From the NCBI RefSeq assembly GCF_022865125.1, contig NZ_CP094828.1:4643219-4707218 (forward strand): a DNA stretch of 64,000 nucleotides. The letters are read 5' to 3'. Source of the DNA: Acuticoccus sp. I52.16.1 (GTDB taxonomy: Bacteria > Pseudomonadota > Alphaproteobacteria > Rhizobiales > Amorphaceae). This document shows positions 29,802 to 39,640 of the stretch, in pieces. The notes beneath the pieces were generated by a model. That model was not told the origin of the DNA. It did no database searches and worked only from the letters and a program-made list of their open reading frames with translations. Within the stretch, counting starts at the first letter, position 1. Each line of letters starts with the position of its first letter. The position numbers and the translations under genes were made by a program.

Positions 29802-30640
29802 GTCGTGAACTCATGGTCCGGGATTCTCAAATGGTCGCGCCCATGATTCAATCTCCTGTCAGTCAGGAGTTGCGGTGTGGCACGTTACGATCTGAGCGAA
29901 GTGGAATGGTCGATCATCGAGCCGCTGCTGCCGCCGGCGCCGCCCGGAAAGCAGCGTGTGGACGACCGGCGTGTCCTCAACGGCATCTTCTGGGTGTTGC
30001 GGACCGGGTCACCGTGGCGCGACTTGCCGGCGCGCTATGGCCCATCGACGACGGTCTACAATCGCTTCAACAGATGGGCCAGGCGCGGCGTATGGCTGGC
30101 GGTGTTCGAGGCACTTGCTCGAGAAGAGCCGGCCGCGCTCCAGCTCATCGACAGCTCCATCGTGAAGGCTCACCAGCACGCAGCCGGCGGAAAAAAGGGG
30201 GCCCGGATCACGCCATTGGCCGTTCTCGTGGAGGACTGACGACCAAACTCCACGCCGTCGTCAACGAGCGGGGCCTGCCGATCCGCTTCGTAATCACGGC
30301 TGGTCAGGCCTCCGACAAGACAACAGCGCCGATCCTCCTCGACGGGCTCCCACTCGCACCGGACATCGTGGCCGACCGCGGCTACAGCGCCAAGGCGCTG
30401 ATCGAATGGTGTGCGGCCAGAGGCGCCACCGCCCACATCCCGAGCCAGCGCAACGTTCGTGTTATGCGCACCGTTGCGCCACCGCTCTATCGGCTGCGCA
30501 ACCTCGTCGAGCGGTACTTCAACAAGCTGAAGCACTTCCGCCGCATTGCCACCCGATTCGACAAACTCGCCCGAAACTTCATGGCCGCCGTCGCCTTGGC
30601 ATCGACCCGCCTATGGCTACGACACCATGAGTCCACGGCC
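29801..30640 (+). mobile_element. IS5-family (IS427-group) insertion sequence, 840 bp, apparently complete
   Basis: Terminal inverted repeats GGTCGTGAACTCATGGT (left) and GGCCGTGGACTCATGGT (right, reverse strand) match at 15 of 17 positions. The element is flanked by TA on both sides (29799-29800, 30641-30642); the flanks read CTAG on both sides, so the duplication may be counted as TA or as CTAG with ends shifted by one base. Size, ends, target and two-frame transposase all fit the IS427 group. Both reading frames look intact, so it could still be active. Confidence 0.92.
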
Positions 30641-30643
30641 TAG
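29877..30643 (+). CDS. IS5/IS427 transposase made by -1 frameshift (two frames joined at 30197)
   Basis: The first frame, 29877-30239 (GTG start, AGGAG upstream), encodes the N-terminal part with YDLSEVEWSIIEPLLPP and the first catalytic Asp region LQLIDSSIVKAHQ. The second frame continues as GRSRGGLTTKLHAVV, DIVADRGYSAKALI (second Asp) and RNLVERYFNKLKHFRRIATR (Glu), completing the DDE set of DDE_Tnp_1. Joining them at the A-AAA-AAG site gives 255 aa, the normal IS427 size. The stop TAG at 30641-30643 lies in the flanking target, outside the element. The two-frame structure is normal for this group and not decay. Confidence 0.9.
30191..30197 (+). other. Slippery heptamer A-AAA-AAG for programmed -1 frameshift
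   Basis: In the first transposase frame the codons read GGA-AAA-AAG; a -1 slip over A-AAA-AAG continues in the second frame as GGG-GGC-CCG. The heptamer is the classical bacterial slip site, followed by a GC-rich stretch that could fold. Confidence 0.8.
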
Positions 30644-31206
30644 GCGCCTTCGCGCCAGCGCCGCACCGCCGGGTGGTCGGCGTGCTGGTCCGACAGGCCG
30701 GTCAGGCCCTGGTCCTTGGGAGAGAGGATCGGCGCCTCGGTCGGCCAGTCGATGCCCAGGAACGGATCGTTCCAGGCGAACCCGCCGCGATTGGCAGGGT
30801 CGAACTCGTCGGACACGTCGTTCCAGTAGTCCACTTCGGTGAAGCAGTAGAACGCGTTGCCGAGGCCGTTGGCGACGAACACGCGATCGCGCGTGCCCGG
30901 CGCGTCGCCCAGCTCGAACATCACGTGGGCGCCGAAGGTGGGGCTCTCCGGACGCGGGTCGGCGACGACGATGAGCGCCCTTCCATGCACCACGCTGATC
31001 AGCTTGTCCCACGGCTCGGCGTGGAAGCCGCGCAGCACGCCCGCCTTGGAACGCGAGTGGTTGCCCTGGCCGAAGCGATGCGGGCGGCCGAGCGTGCGGG
31101 TGATGGCGGACTGCTTGTAGCTTTCGAGGAAGAAGCCGCGCTCGTCCTCCAGCACCTTGGTGCGGACGAGGAGGCAGCCGGCGATTGCGGTCGGCTCGAC
31201 GATCAT
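30640..31206 (-). CDS. dTDP-4-dehydrorhamnose 3,5-epimerase-like (RmlC family) protein
   Basis: A 188-aa RmlC-like cupin. The catalytic His and Lys are in GVLRGFHAEPWDKLISVVHG (canonical RGLHxQxxxxxxKL), and the tyrosine region is NAFYCFTEVDYWNDVSDE, followed by FAWNDPFLGIDWP, the usual C-terminal block. The changes F for L and AE for the usual xQ next to His suggest a relative acting on another keto-sugar rather than rhamnose. The ATG at 31206 (MIVEPTAIAG) has GAGG upstream and begins where the family does. Its TAG stop is made of the last base of the IS plus the target TA, and is unchanged from the pre-insertion site. No rfbABD genes are near. Confidence 0.75.
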   Translation of the reverse strand: MIVEPTAIAGCLLVRTKVLEDERGFFLESYKQSAITRTLGRPHRFGQGNHSRSKAGVLRGFHAEPWDKLISVVHGRALIVVADPRPESPTFGAHVMFELGDAPGTRDRVFVANGLGNAFYCFTEVDYWNDVSDEFDPANRGGFAWNDPFLGIDWPTEAPILSPKDQGLTGLSDQHADHPAVRRWREGA

Positions 31207-31319
31207 GGCGTCGGCCTCGCGCTGTTTCGAGATTGTGTCATCGTGTGCCTTGCCCGAAGGGCTTGAGTTCGCTCGGCAATGACAGCAGTCTAACCGCGTC
31301 GTCAATCGCGAGGGCTCGG

Positions 31320-32618
31320 ATGCGCGTCGCCTTGCAGCTTCTGGCGTTCCTCGGTCTGACGATCGGCGCGGCGCAGGCGGCCGAGATCCGCGTGGTCCTC
31401 GGCGAGGGCGACCGGCCGCACGTCGTCATCGCCGGCGAGATCGCGCTGGGCGACGCAGACCGCTTCCGCAACGCCGTGCGCGACCTTCCGCCCGCCATTG
31501 TCGACCTCGACGGCCCCGGCGGTAAGCTGCTCGACGCGCTGGCGATCGGCGATCAGGTGCGCGAGCGCGAAGATTTGACCTCCGTCGCGTCCGGCGCGCA
31601 CTGCACCTCGGCGTGCGCGCTGATCTGGATCGCGGGGGTGGAGCGGGTATGGCAGGACGGCGGCTCCATCGGCTTCCACGCCGCCGCCGCGCGTGAGGGG
31701 GACGTGGTGCGCATGACGGCGAGCGGCAACGCCATCGTCGGCGCCTACCTCACCCGGCTCGGCTACCCCTTGAGCGTCGTCGTGATGGCGACGGAGGCGG
31801 ACCACACCTCCATGGCCTACCTCACCGCCGATCTCGCCGCCCGTTCCGGGTTGACCTACCGCCACGTCCCACGCGGGCTGCGCGACGGCCGCCTGACGGC
31901 GACCGCGGCCACGCCGTCCCGCCACGACCTCGCCGAGCGGATGGCCCGCCGCCGCGACGAGCGGCACGAGGAGGCGGTGACGCGGGCCAAGCAGTTTCTC
32001 GACTTCTACTTCTCGAGCGCCAACGCGCCGCCCACCGCGCTGCGCACGCTCGCCGGCCGCATCTATGCCGACCAGGTGGACTCGTTCGGCGAGCGCGTGT
32101 CGCGGGCGGAGCTGATTCGCCGCCGCGCCGCCTACGCCGAGCGCTGGCCGCACTACACGTTAACGAAGACCGGCGCGCCGTCCGTCACCTGCACGTCCGG
32201 CGGTGCCTCCTGCACGCTGGTGGGGGAGGCCGAGCTCGATGCGGCGAACCCGGCGACCGGCGCGACCTTGCAGGGGACGCTGCAATACAGCGTCAAACTG
32301 CACCGGCTGGGGGCGACCTTCCGCGTCGTCCACGAGGATTCGCAGGTGGTGCCCGACCGGGCCGGCCTGCTGACACGCGAGATCCAGGCGGCGCTGGTGC
32401 TGGTGGGGTGCGCGCCGGGGCCGGTGGACGGGCTCTGGGGGCGCCGCACAGCCGAGGCGTTGGCCACGTACGCCCGCACCGGATCGCTGACCGTCGACCT
32501 CGCGCGCCCCACCTACGACGCGCTGGCGCTGCTCTCGGTCGCCGGCGGCACGAACTGCCGGCCGGACCTCGGCCACGCCGACGCGGGCCTCAGCGAGGCG
32601 AGCCTGCGGCAGCCGTAG
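31320..32618 (+). CDS. Periplasmic ClpP-like protein with C-terminal peptidoglycan-binding-type domain
   Basis: The 432-aa product has a signal peptide (QLLAFLGLTIGAAQA, about residues 5-20) and a ClpP/crotonase-like domain of the COG3904 type at ~25-190: GEIALGDADRFRNAV, VDLDGPGGKLLDALAIG, and SGAHCTSACALIWIAGVER with the likely nucleophile serine near residue 100, plus GSIGFHAAA. The C-terminal part (REIQAALVLVGCAPGPVDGLWGRRTAEAL) resembles a PG_binding_1 repeat. It may be a cell-envelope protease or an inactive relative; the substrate is unknown. GAGGG sits before the ATG at 31320. It overlaps the convergent sulfotransferase gene by 29 bases. Confidence 0.72.
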   Translation: MRVALQLLAFLGLTIGAAQAAEIRVVLGEGDRPHVVIAGEIALGDADRFRNAVRDLPPAIVDLDGPGGKLLDALAIGDQVREREDLTSVASGAHCTSACALIWIAGVERVWQDGGSIGFHAAAAREGDVVRMTASGNAIVGAYLTRLGYPLSVVVMATEADHTSMAYLTADLAARSGLTYRHVPRGLRDGRLTATAATPSRHDLAERMARRRDERHEEAVTRAKQFLDFYFSSANAPPTALRTLAGRIYADQVDSFGERVSRAELIRRRAAYAERWPHYTLTKTGAPSVTCTSGGASCTLVGEAELDAANPATGATLQGTLQYSVKLHRLGATFRVVHEDSQVVPDRAGLLTREIQAALVLVGCAPGPVDGLWGRRTAEALATYARTGSLTVDLARPTYDALALLSVAGGTNCRPDLGHADAGLSEASLRQP

Positions 32619-33486
32619 CCGCCGGCCGCGGCGTCACCTCGCCGAGCATCCACGCGTAGGGGGTTCCGGCCAGGGCGGCGGCGACGGCGTCGAAGTTGCT
32701 CAGCGTCCGGCTCAGCGGCGCGGTGTTGATGCGCGAGAAGCGCGGCGCGACGTCCACCGGTGCCACCCCGAAGGCGCGGCACACCTTGGCGTAGGCGGCG
32801 CCGGGGTCGGCCTCGATGTCGTCCTCGTAGGTGACCGAGAGGGGGGCGATGTTCCGGGCGGCCAGCTCGCGGCGCAGCGCGGCGTACTCGCCCTCGATCG
32901 CGGCGATGAGGTCGACGAGGTCGTACGTCGCGTCGCCGAACCACAGGCCCCGCAGCGGCAGGGCGATGCGGGGCAGCTCGATGGCCGCGCCGGCGGCGTC
33001 GAAGAAGCGGCCGCGCGAGGAGGCGATATGGGTCGACACGATTCGCCGCAGCACGTTGCGCCGCTCCAGCACGATCGCGTCGCGGGTGCCGAAGTCGCGG
33101 ATCAGAACGTCGAGGTAGGAGGGAAGGTCGTAGGAGACCCGCGCCAGGTCGAGCGTCGGGAAGAACTTCACCTCGAAGAGGTAGGCCGTGCCGGGCGGCA
33201 AGCCGCGCGTCTGGATGGCGACGCGTTCGCGCGTGAACGCCTCGAACGCGGCGTCGGTCGTCCCGCCGACCTCGCGGGCGTAGACGCCGTAGATCTCGGT
33301 ATCGGCGAAGATGGCGCCGTGCTTGAGGAGCATCTGCTGCAGCACGGTGCTGCCGCAGCGGCCGACGTGGAAGACCGGGCAGGTGCGAATGCCCCGCGTT
33401 TCGAGATCCTCACGCAAAGGCGTCCGGTCGGTGGTCAAGGCGTCAATCCGGGGAAGGGCCGTGGGGCGGCCGTCCGCCGGCCCCAC
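32590..33486 (-). CDS. Sulfotransferase-family protein (PAPS-dependent, putative)
   Basis: The 298-aa product has the 5'-phosphosulfate-binding P-loop PVFHVGRCGSTVLQQMLLKH near residue 37 and the 3'-phosphate-binding region IVLERRNVLRRIVSTHIASSRG near 140, with the DDIEADPGAAYAKVCRAFGV block typical of sulfotransferase domains near the end. The start shown is a GTG with no clear ribosome site; a TTG closer to the P-loop (LTTDRTPL) is an alternative. Position between a glycan-like gene group and grxD gives no acceptor clue. Confidence 0.72.
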   Translation of the reverse strand: MGPADGRPTALPRIDALTTDRTPLREDLETRGIRTCPVFHVGRCGSTVLQQMLLKHGAIFADTEIYGVYAREVGGTTDAAFEAFTRERVAIQTRGLPPGTAYLFEVKFFPTLDLARVSYDLPSYLDVLIRDFGTRDAIVLERRNVLRRIVSTHIASSRGRFFDAAGAAIELPRIALPLRGLWFGDATYDLVDLIAAIEGEYAALRRELAARNIAPLSVTYEDDIEADPGAAYAKVCRAFGVAPVDVAPRFSRINTAPLSRTLSNFDAVAAALAGTPYAWMLGEVTPRPAATAAAGSPR

Positions 33487-33504
33487 GGCGAGAAGGTGAG
33501 GCGG

Positions 33505-33843
33505 TCAGGCCGCCGTGTCGCGCATGGGGATGCCGTTGTCGCTCATGTGCGACTGCAACTCGCCGGCCTGGAACATCTCGCGGATGATGTCGCACCCGCC
33601 GATGAACTCGCCCTTGACGTAGAGCTGCGGGATCGTCGGCCAGTTGGAGTATTCCTTGATGCCGTTGCGGATGCCGTCGTCCTCGAGCACGTTCATCGTC
33701 GTGTAGTCGACGCCGAGATAGTCGAGAATCTGGACGACCTGGCCGGAGAAGCCGCACTGCGGAAATTGCTTGGTGCCCTTCATGAAGAGCATCACGTCGT
33801 GGCTCTTCACCGCGGTGTCGATCGTGGAGTGCGCGTCGGTCAT
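33505..33843 (-). CDS. grxD: Monothiol glutaredoxin (Grx4 type)
   Basis: The 112-aa CGFS glutaredoxin binds a [2Fe-2S] cluster with glutathione and a partner, often BolA. Visible are [23 protein letters not shown] with the single catalytic cysteine, [19 protein letters not shown] for glutathione binding and the C-terminal [10 protein letters not shown]. The start at 33843 (MTDAHSTID) has AGGA upstream; the frame open further up is not conserved-looking. bolA lies 233 bases upstream on the same strand, matching the known Grx4-BolA pair. Confidence 0.95.
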   Translation of the reverse strand: MTDAHSTIDTAVKSHDVMLFMKGTKQFPQCGFSGQVVQILDYLGVDYTTMNVLEDDGIRNGIKEYSNWPTIPQLYVKGEFIGGCDIIREMFQAGELQSHMSDNGIPMRDTAA

Positions 33844-34076
33844 GGTATCAATCCTGTTCGAGCGGCGTATCCGCTCCGGTTCGCTGGTAGTAGCGCAGGT
33901 CGTCGTCGATGGGTCGGTGGATGCCGCCTGGGGGCAGGCCGGCCGCCGGTCGCATGCGGTCCGCTCGCGTCGGAGGCGTTCCGGCGGCGGACCGGCCCTC
34001 GGTCTCACAGGTAAGCGCTCCGGGGCGAGAGTGTAGAGGGGGGGCCGCGCCCCGTCCAGTTCGCAGCGCTCGGGGA

Positions 34077-34313
34077 TCAGGGCTGCGGCGCAGAGGTCTG
34101 CAGCGCGAGGGCGTGCAGTTCCCCGCCCATCCGCCCTTTGAGGGCGTCGTAGACCAGCTTGTGCTGCATGACGCGGGTCTTGCCCCGGAATTCCTCCGAG
34201 ACCACGACGGCCGCGTAATGATCCCCGTCGCCGGCCAGGTCGCGGATTTCGACCGTGGCGTCGGGCAACGCCTCACGAATGAGGCGTTCGATCTGGTGAG
34301 CGTCCATCGCCAT
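34077..34313 (-). CDS. bolA: BolA family protein
   Basis: A 78-aa BolA-like protein: [35 protein letters not shown] with the conserved histidine region and [23 protein letters not shown] with the helix-turn-helix-like end; HKLVYxAL is the family mark. GGAG nine bases before the ATG at 34313 supports this start over the later one at 34307. It lies in the usual alphaproteobacterial order purL-bolA-grxD, all on the minus strand, and probably works with the CGFS glutaredoxin in iron-sulfur handling. Confidence 0.93.
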   Translation of the reverse strand: MAMDAHQIERLIREALPDATVEIRDLAGDGDHYAAVVVSEEFRGKTRVMQHKLVYDALKGRMGGELHALALQTSAPQP

Positions 34314-34371
34314 AAAGATTATCTCCGTCGCGTCGGGGTTTAGAATAGGGCCGGGCGTCAGGGGATACAAT

Positions 34372-36552
<2,181 letters not shown>

Positions 36553-36614
36553 CCTGTCCCCCGCTTCGCAACGAGCCGCGCGTACGGTGAGGCGCACCGC
36601 CCGTCAAGTGTCGC

Positions 36615-37238
36615 TCACGCCAGCGGGATGGTGTTGCCCGATTTGCTGGCCTGATACTGCGCCGAGAGGTCGTCGTAGCACGCGCGGATCCGCTCCGCCT
36701 GCGCGGCGAGGCGCGCGGTCTCGTCCGCCGGGCGCGCCGCGATCAGCTCCGCGACGCTGCGTGCGGACCAGAAGGCGTTGTCGCGCCGGTAGGCCCCGTC
36801 CGCGACGCCGAACACCTCGGCCATGATCCTCAGGTCGTGCGGGATGGCGAAGGTGTCGCGCGAGTCCTCGTAGGTGAAGAAGTAGACGATCTCGTCGAAG
36901 CCGGCCCATGTGATGGCGGCCAGGCACATCGGGCACGGCTCGTGGGTCGACAGGAAGACGAAGTCGCGCGGGTCGCGCCGGCCGATCTCGGGGCGCTCGT
37001 GGAAGCGCTTCAGGAGGTGCACCTCGCCGTGCCAGAGGGGGTTCTCGATCTCGTTGTTGGTCTCGGCCATCGCGGTCGAAAGATCGCGCTTTTCGAGGAG
37101 GGCGGCGCCGAACACCTTGTTGCCGCGCGTGACGCTGGCCGCCGTCAGGGGCAGGACATCCCGTTCCATCGCCTCCAGGCAGCGGGCGGCGAGGCGCGGG
37201 TCGGTCAGGCGAACGGTCGGATCGGGAGAGGATGACAT
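36615..37238 (-). CDS. Zinc-dependent cytidine/deoxycytidylate-type nucleoside deaminase
   Basis: The 207-aa protein has the deaminase zinc site: HGEVHLLKRF (first ligand His, catalytic Glu) near 76-85 and STHEPCPMCLAAITWAGF with the two Cys ligands near 100-117. The usual first motif is HAE; here it is HGE. N-terminal KVFGAALLEKRDLSTAMAETNN is the normal substrate strand, and the extra C-terminal ~60 residues are helical. Guanine, cytosine or tRNA adenosine specificity cannot be told. The start at 37238 (MSSSPDP) is the only ATG before the domain; long arginine-rich sequence ahead of it is shadow frame. Confidence 0.8.
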   Translation of the reverse strand: MSSSPDPTVRLTDPRLAARCLEAMERDVLPLTAASVTRGNKVFGAALLEKRDLSTAMAETNNEIENPLWHGEVHLLKRFHERPEIGRRDPRDFVFLSTHEPCPMCLAAITWAGFDEIVYFFTYEDSRDTFAIPHDLRIMAEVFGVADGAYRRDNAFWSARSVAELIAARPADETARLAAQAERIRACYDDLSAQYQASKSGNTIPLA

Positions 37239-37313
37239 CGGCACGGCACGGTTGGTTTGTTGCGCTGGGTCGTGCGGTTGGCACAAAATGCCGTCCGAAC
37301 GGAGGCGGGCATC

Positions 37314-39494
37314 ATGGCACGGACGAGGCTCGCGGCAACGGCTCTCCTGGCGTTCCTCCTCCTGAGTTCGGCCGCTGTCGCCCAGATCCGGCCCGGCTCG
37401 CCCGTCACCCCCCCGCCGGCCGCCGCCCCCAGCGACGTCGACGCCGCGCTGACGACCCTGCGCGGCGCGGGATATACCGTGCTCATCGCGCCGCCGGCGG
37501 AGGTGCCGGCCGCCGCGGGGGCGGGCGGGCCGGACATCGGCGAGGTCGGCGAAGCGATCAGCGCCGGGTGGATCGGGCTGAAGACCATCTTCGCCGAGGC
37601 GCCCAGCGCTCCCGACCGTATCGTGCGGGCGATGGAGGCGGCCGGCGGCGGCTCGCTGGCGTGGACCGGACCGGCGTTGCTCCTGGCGGCGGTGGCGGTC
37701 GGGGCCGGGGCGCTCGCCTTCCTCCTGACCGAGCGCTTCCTGGGCCGGCTCTGGCGCACCATCGGCACCACACCGCTGGACAGGCGGGAGGGGCGCATCC
37801 TGTGGACGATGGGCGCCTTCGCCCGCAGCCTCGCCGCGACGGCGGCGCTCACCGCCACCGGCGCCCTGGTCACGCTGCTGGCGCAACCCGTGCGCTCGCC
37901 CGTGCAGGTGACGGGGCTGCATGTGGTCGCAGCGCTCGGTGCCTTTCTGGTGCTGCGGGCGATTCTGGTGGCGATCCTGGCACCCGGCAACGGCGCGGCA
38001 CGCATCGTTCCCCTCGGTGATCCCTTCGCTCGCAGCCTCTACCGTCAACTGTCGCTGGCGGGGCTGCTGGGGATCGCCGTCAGCTGGTTCTGCTTCTGGC
38101 TCGCCTATTTTCCGCTGGAGCCGCGCAGCCACCAGCTCCTCCTGGTGCTGGCGCCGACGGTGAGCGTGGTGATGTTCGCCCTACCCATCCTTGCCCACCG
38201 GCAGGCGGTCCGCGCGGCGATCCTCGGGGCGGCCGAACCGCCGGGCGCGGTGCGGCGCACCATCGCCCTGGCGTGGCCGGCGCTGGCGCTCACCTATCTC
38301 GCCGGAGCGTGGCTGGTGAACATCGGCGAGATCACCACGCGCAACCGCCTGATCATCGGCCCGGCGACAGCACCGGTGCTGGCGATCGCCTTCGGCCTCT
38401 TCGTCCTGGGCGTGCTCCTCCTCTTCCATGACCGCCGCCTCGCACCGACCATCGCCGCATCGGCCTGGACCGGGCTTTACGAGGGGTTCGCGCGCGGCGT
38501 TGCGGCGATCGCCGCGTTCGCGCTCCTGGGGGCGCTCTGGCGCGTCTACGGCACGCCGTGGGGCGAGGCCTACGAAGTCGGCCTCGCGCTGGCGCTGATG
38601 CTGCTCCTCGCCTGGGTCGGCTGGGGGGCGGTGCGGAACTTCGTCAACGCGCGGCTGGAGGCCGAGCAGGAGGCGCACGGCCCGGCGGTGGAGAGCGAGG
38701 GCGAGGGGATGGGCCCCGGCGCGACGCGACTGGAGACGCTGCTGCCGATCTTCCGCAACCTGATGGCGTTCGTCATCCTGGCGGTGTCGGTGATGGTTTT
38801 CCTCAGCGTCATGGGGGTCAGTGTGGCGCCGCTCTTCGCCGGGGCGGGGGTGGCCGGCCTCGCGATCGGCTTCGGCGCGCAAGCCCTCATCCGCGATATG
38901 TTCTCCGGCGCCTTCTTCCTGCTCGACGATGCCTTTCGCCGCGGCGAATACGTGGAGGTGAGCGGCACGGCGGGGATGGTGGAGAAGATCTCGGTGCGCT
39001 CGTTCCAGCTGCGCCACCACTCCGGGCCGCTGCACACGATCCCGTTCGGCGAGATCAAGCAGCTCACCAACTACTCGCGCGACTGGGTCATCATGAAGCT
39101 GCCGGTACGGCTGACCTACGACACCGACGTCGAGCAGGTGCGCAAGCTGGTCAAGAAGCTGGGGCTGGAGATGGCCGAGAACCCGGAATACGGGCACCTC
39201 TTCCTGGAGCCGCCGAAGAGCCAGGGCGTCATCCAGATGGACGATTCGGCGATGATTCTGCGCATCAAGTTCAAGACCAAGCCGGGCGACCAGTTCGTCC
39301 TGCGCCGGCACGTCTACCAGCGGGTCCGCGACGTCTTCACCGAAAACGGCATCCGGTTCGCGCACCGCGAGGTGACGGTCCGCGTCGCCGACGCGAGCGA
39401 CGAAGAAACGCGCCGCCAGGCCGCGCTCGGTGCCGTGCGCGAGGGCGCGGTCGACGCTGCGCCGAAGGGCGTCGTCGACACCGCCGCCTGGTAG
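37314..39494 (+). CDS. Large MscS-type mechanosensitive channel
   Basis: The 726-aa protein has a signal peptide (LAATALLAFLLLSSAAVAQ), a short periplasmic part and about eight to ten membrane segments before an MscS core: pore helix VAPLFAGAGVAGLAIGFGAQALIRDMFSGAFFLLDD near 505-540, then the beta domain RRGEYVEVSGTAGMVEKISVRSFQLR and IPFGEIKQLTNYSRDWVIMK, and the C-terminal alpha/beta part (DTDVEQVRKLVKKLG). This is the YbiO/YnaI-like large-channel class that opens on membrane tension during osmotic downshock. GGAGG about ten bases before the ATG at 37314 sets the start. Confidence 0.9.
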   Translation: MARTRLAATALLAFLLLSSAAVAQIRPGSPVTPPPAAAPSDVDAALTTLRGAGYTVLIAPPAEVPAAAGAGGPDIGEVGEAISAGWIGLKTIFAEAPSAPDRIVRAMEAAGGGSLAWTGPALLLAAVAVGAGALAFLLTERFLGRLWRTIGTTPLDRREGRILWTMGAFARSLAATAALTATGALVTLLAQPVRSPVQVTGLHVVAALGAFLVLRAILVAILAPGNGAARIVPLGDPFARSLYRQLSLAGLLGIAVSWFCFWLAYFPLEPRSHQLLLVLAPTVSVVMFALPILAHRQAVRAAILGAAEPPGAVRRTIALAWPALALTYLAGAWLVNIGEITTRNRLIIGPATAPVLAIAFGLFVLGVLLLFHDRRLAPTIAASAWTGLYEGFARGVAAIAAFALLGALWRVYGTPWGEAYEVGLALALMLLLAWVGWGAVRNFVNARLEAEQEAHGPAVESEGEGMGPGATRLETLLPIFRNLMAFVILAVSVMVFLSVMGVSVAPLFAGAGVAGLAIGFGAQALIRDMFSGAFFLLDDAFRRGEYVEVSGTAGMVEKISVRSFQLRHHSGPLHTIPFGEIKQLTNYSRDWVIMKLPVRLTYDTDVEQVRKLVKKLGLEMAENPEYGHLFLEPPKSQGVIQMDDSAMILRIKFKTKPGDQFVLRRHVYQRVRDVFTENGIRFAHREVTVRVADASDEETRRQAALGAVREGAVDAAPKGVVDTAAW

Positions 39495-39541
39495 CGCGCC
39501 CGGCGATCACCCCTCTTACGCCGCGGCGGCCCGCTCGGCGC

Positions 39542-39563
39542 CGCCGGGCTTCTCGCCCCGGCG
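39542..39563. terminator. Hairpin between convergent mscS-like gene and fliK
   Basis: CGCCGGG and CCCGGCG pair around an 8-nt loop in the 146-base gap between two convergent stops. No T-tract; a probable but weak shared terminator. Confidence 0.3.
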
Positions 39564-39640
39564 CGATGGGGGCCCCCGCCGCGATCGGGCGTGGACGGTC
39601 GGATATGGGCGATCAGGCGAGAGCGCTCGGATGCGGGCGC

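Noticed and set aside
29877-30643. Frameshifted transposase as a pseudogene
   Set aside because: The two frames meet at a canonical A-AAA-AAG slip site and all three catalytic acidic residues are present, as normal for the IS427 group.
33844-34076. A possible gene between bolA and grxD
   Set aside because: Only arginine-rich open frames without a start context; treated as the grxD upstream region.
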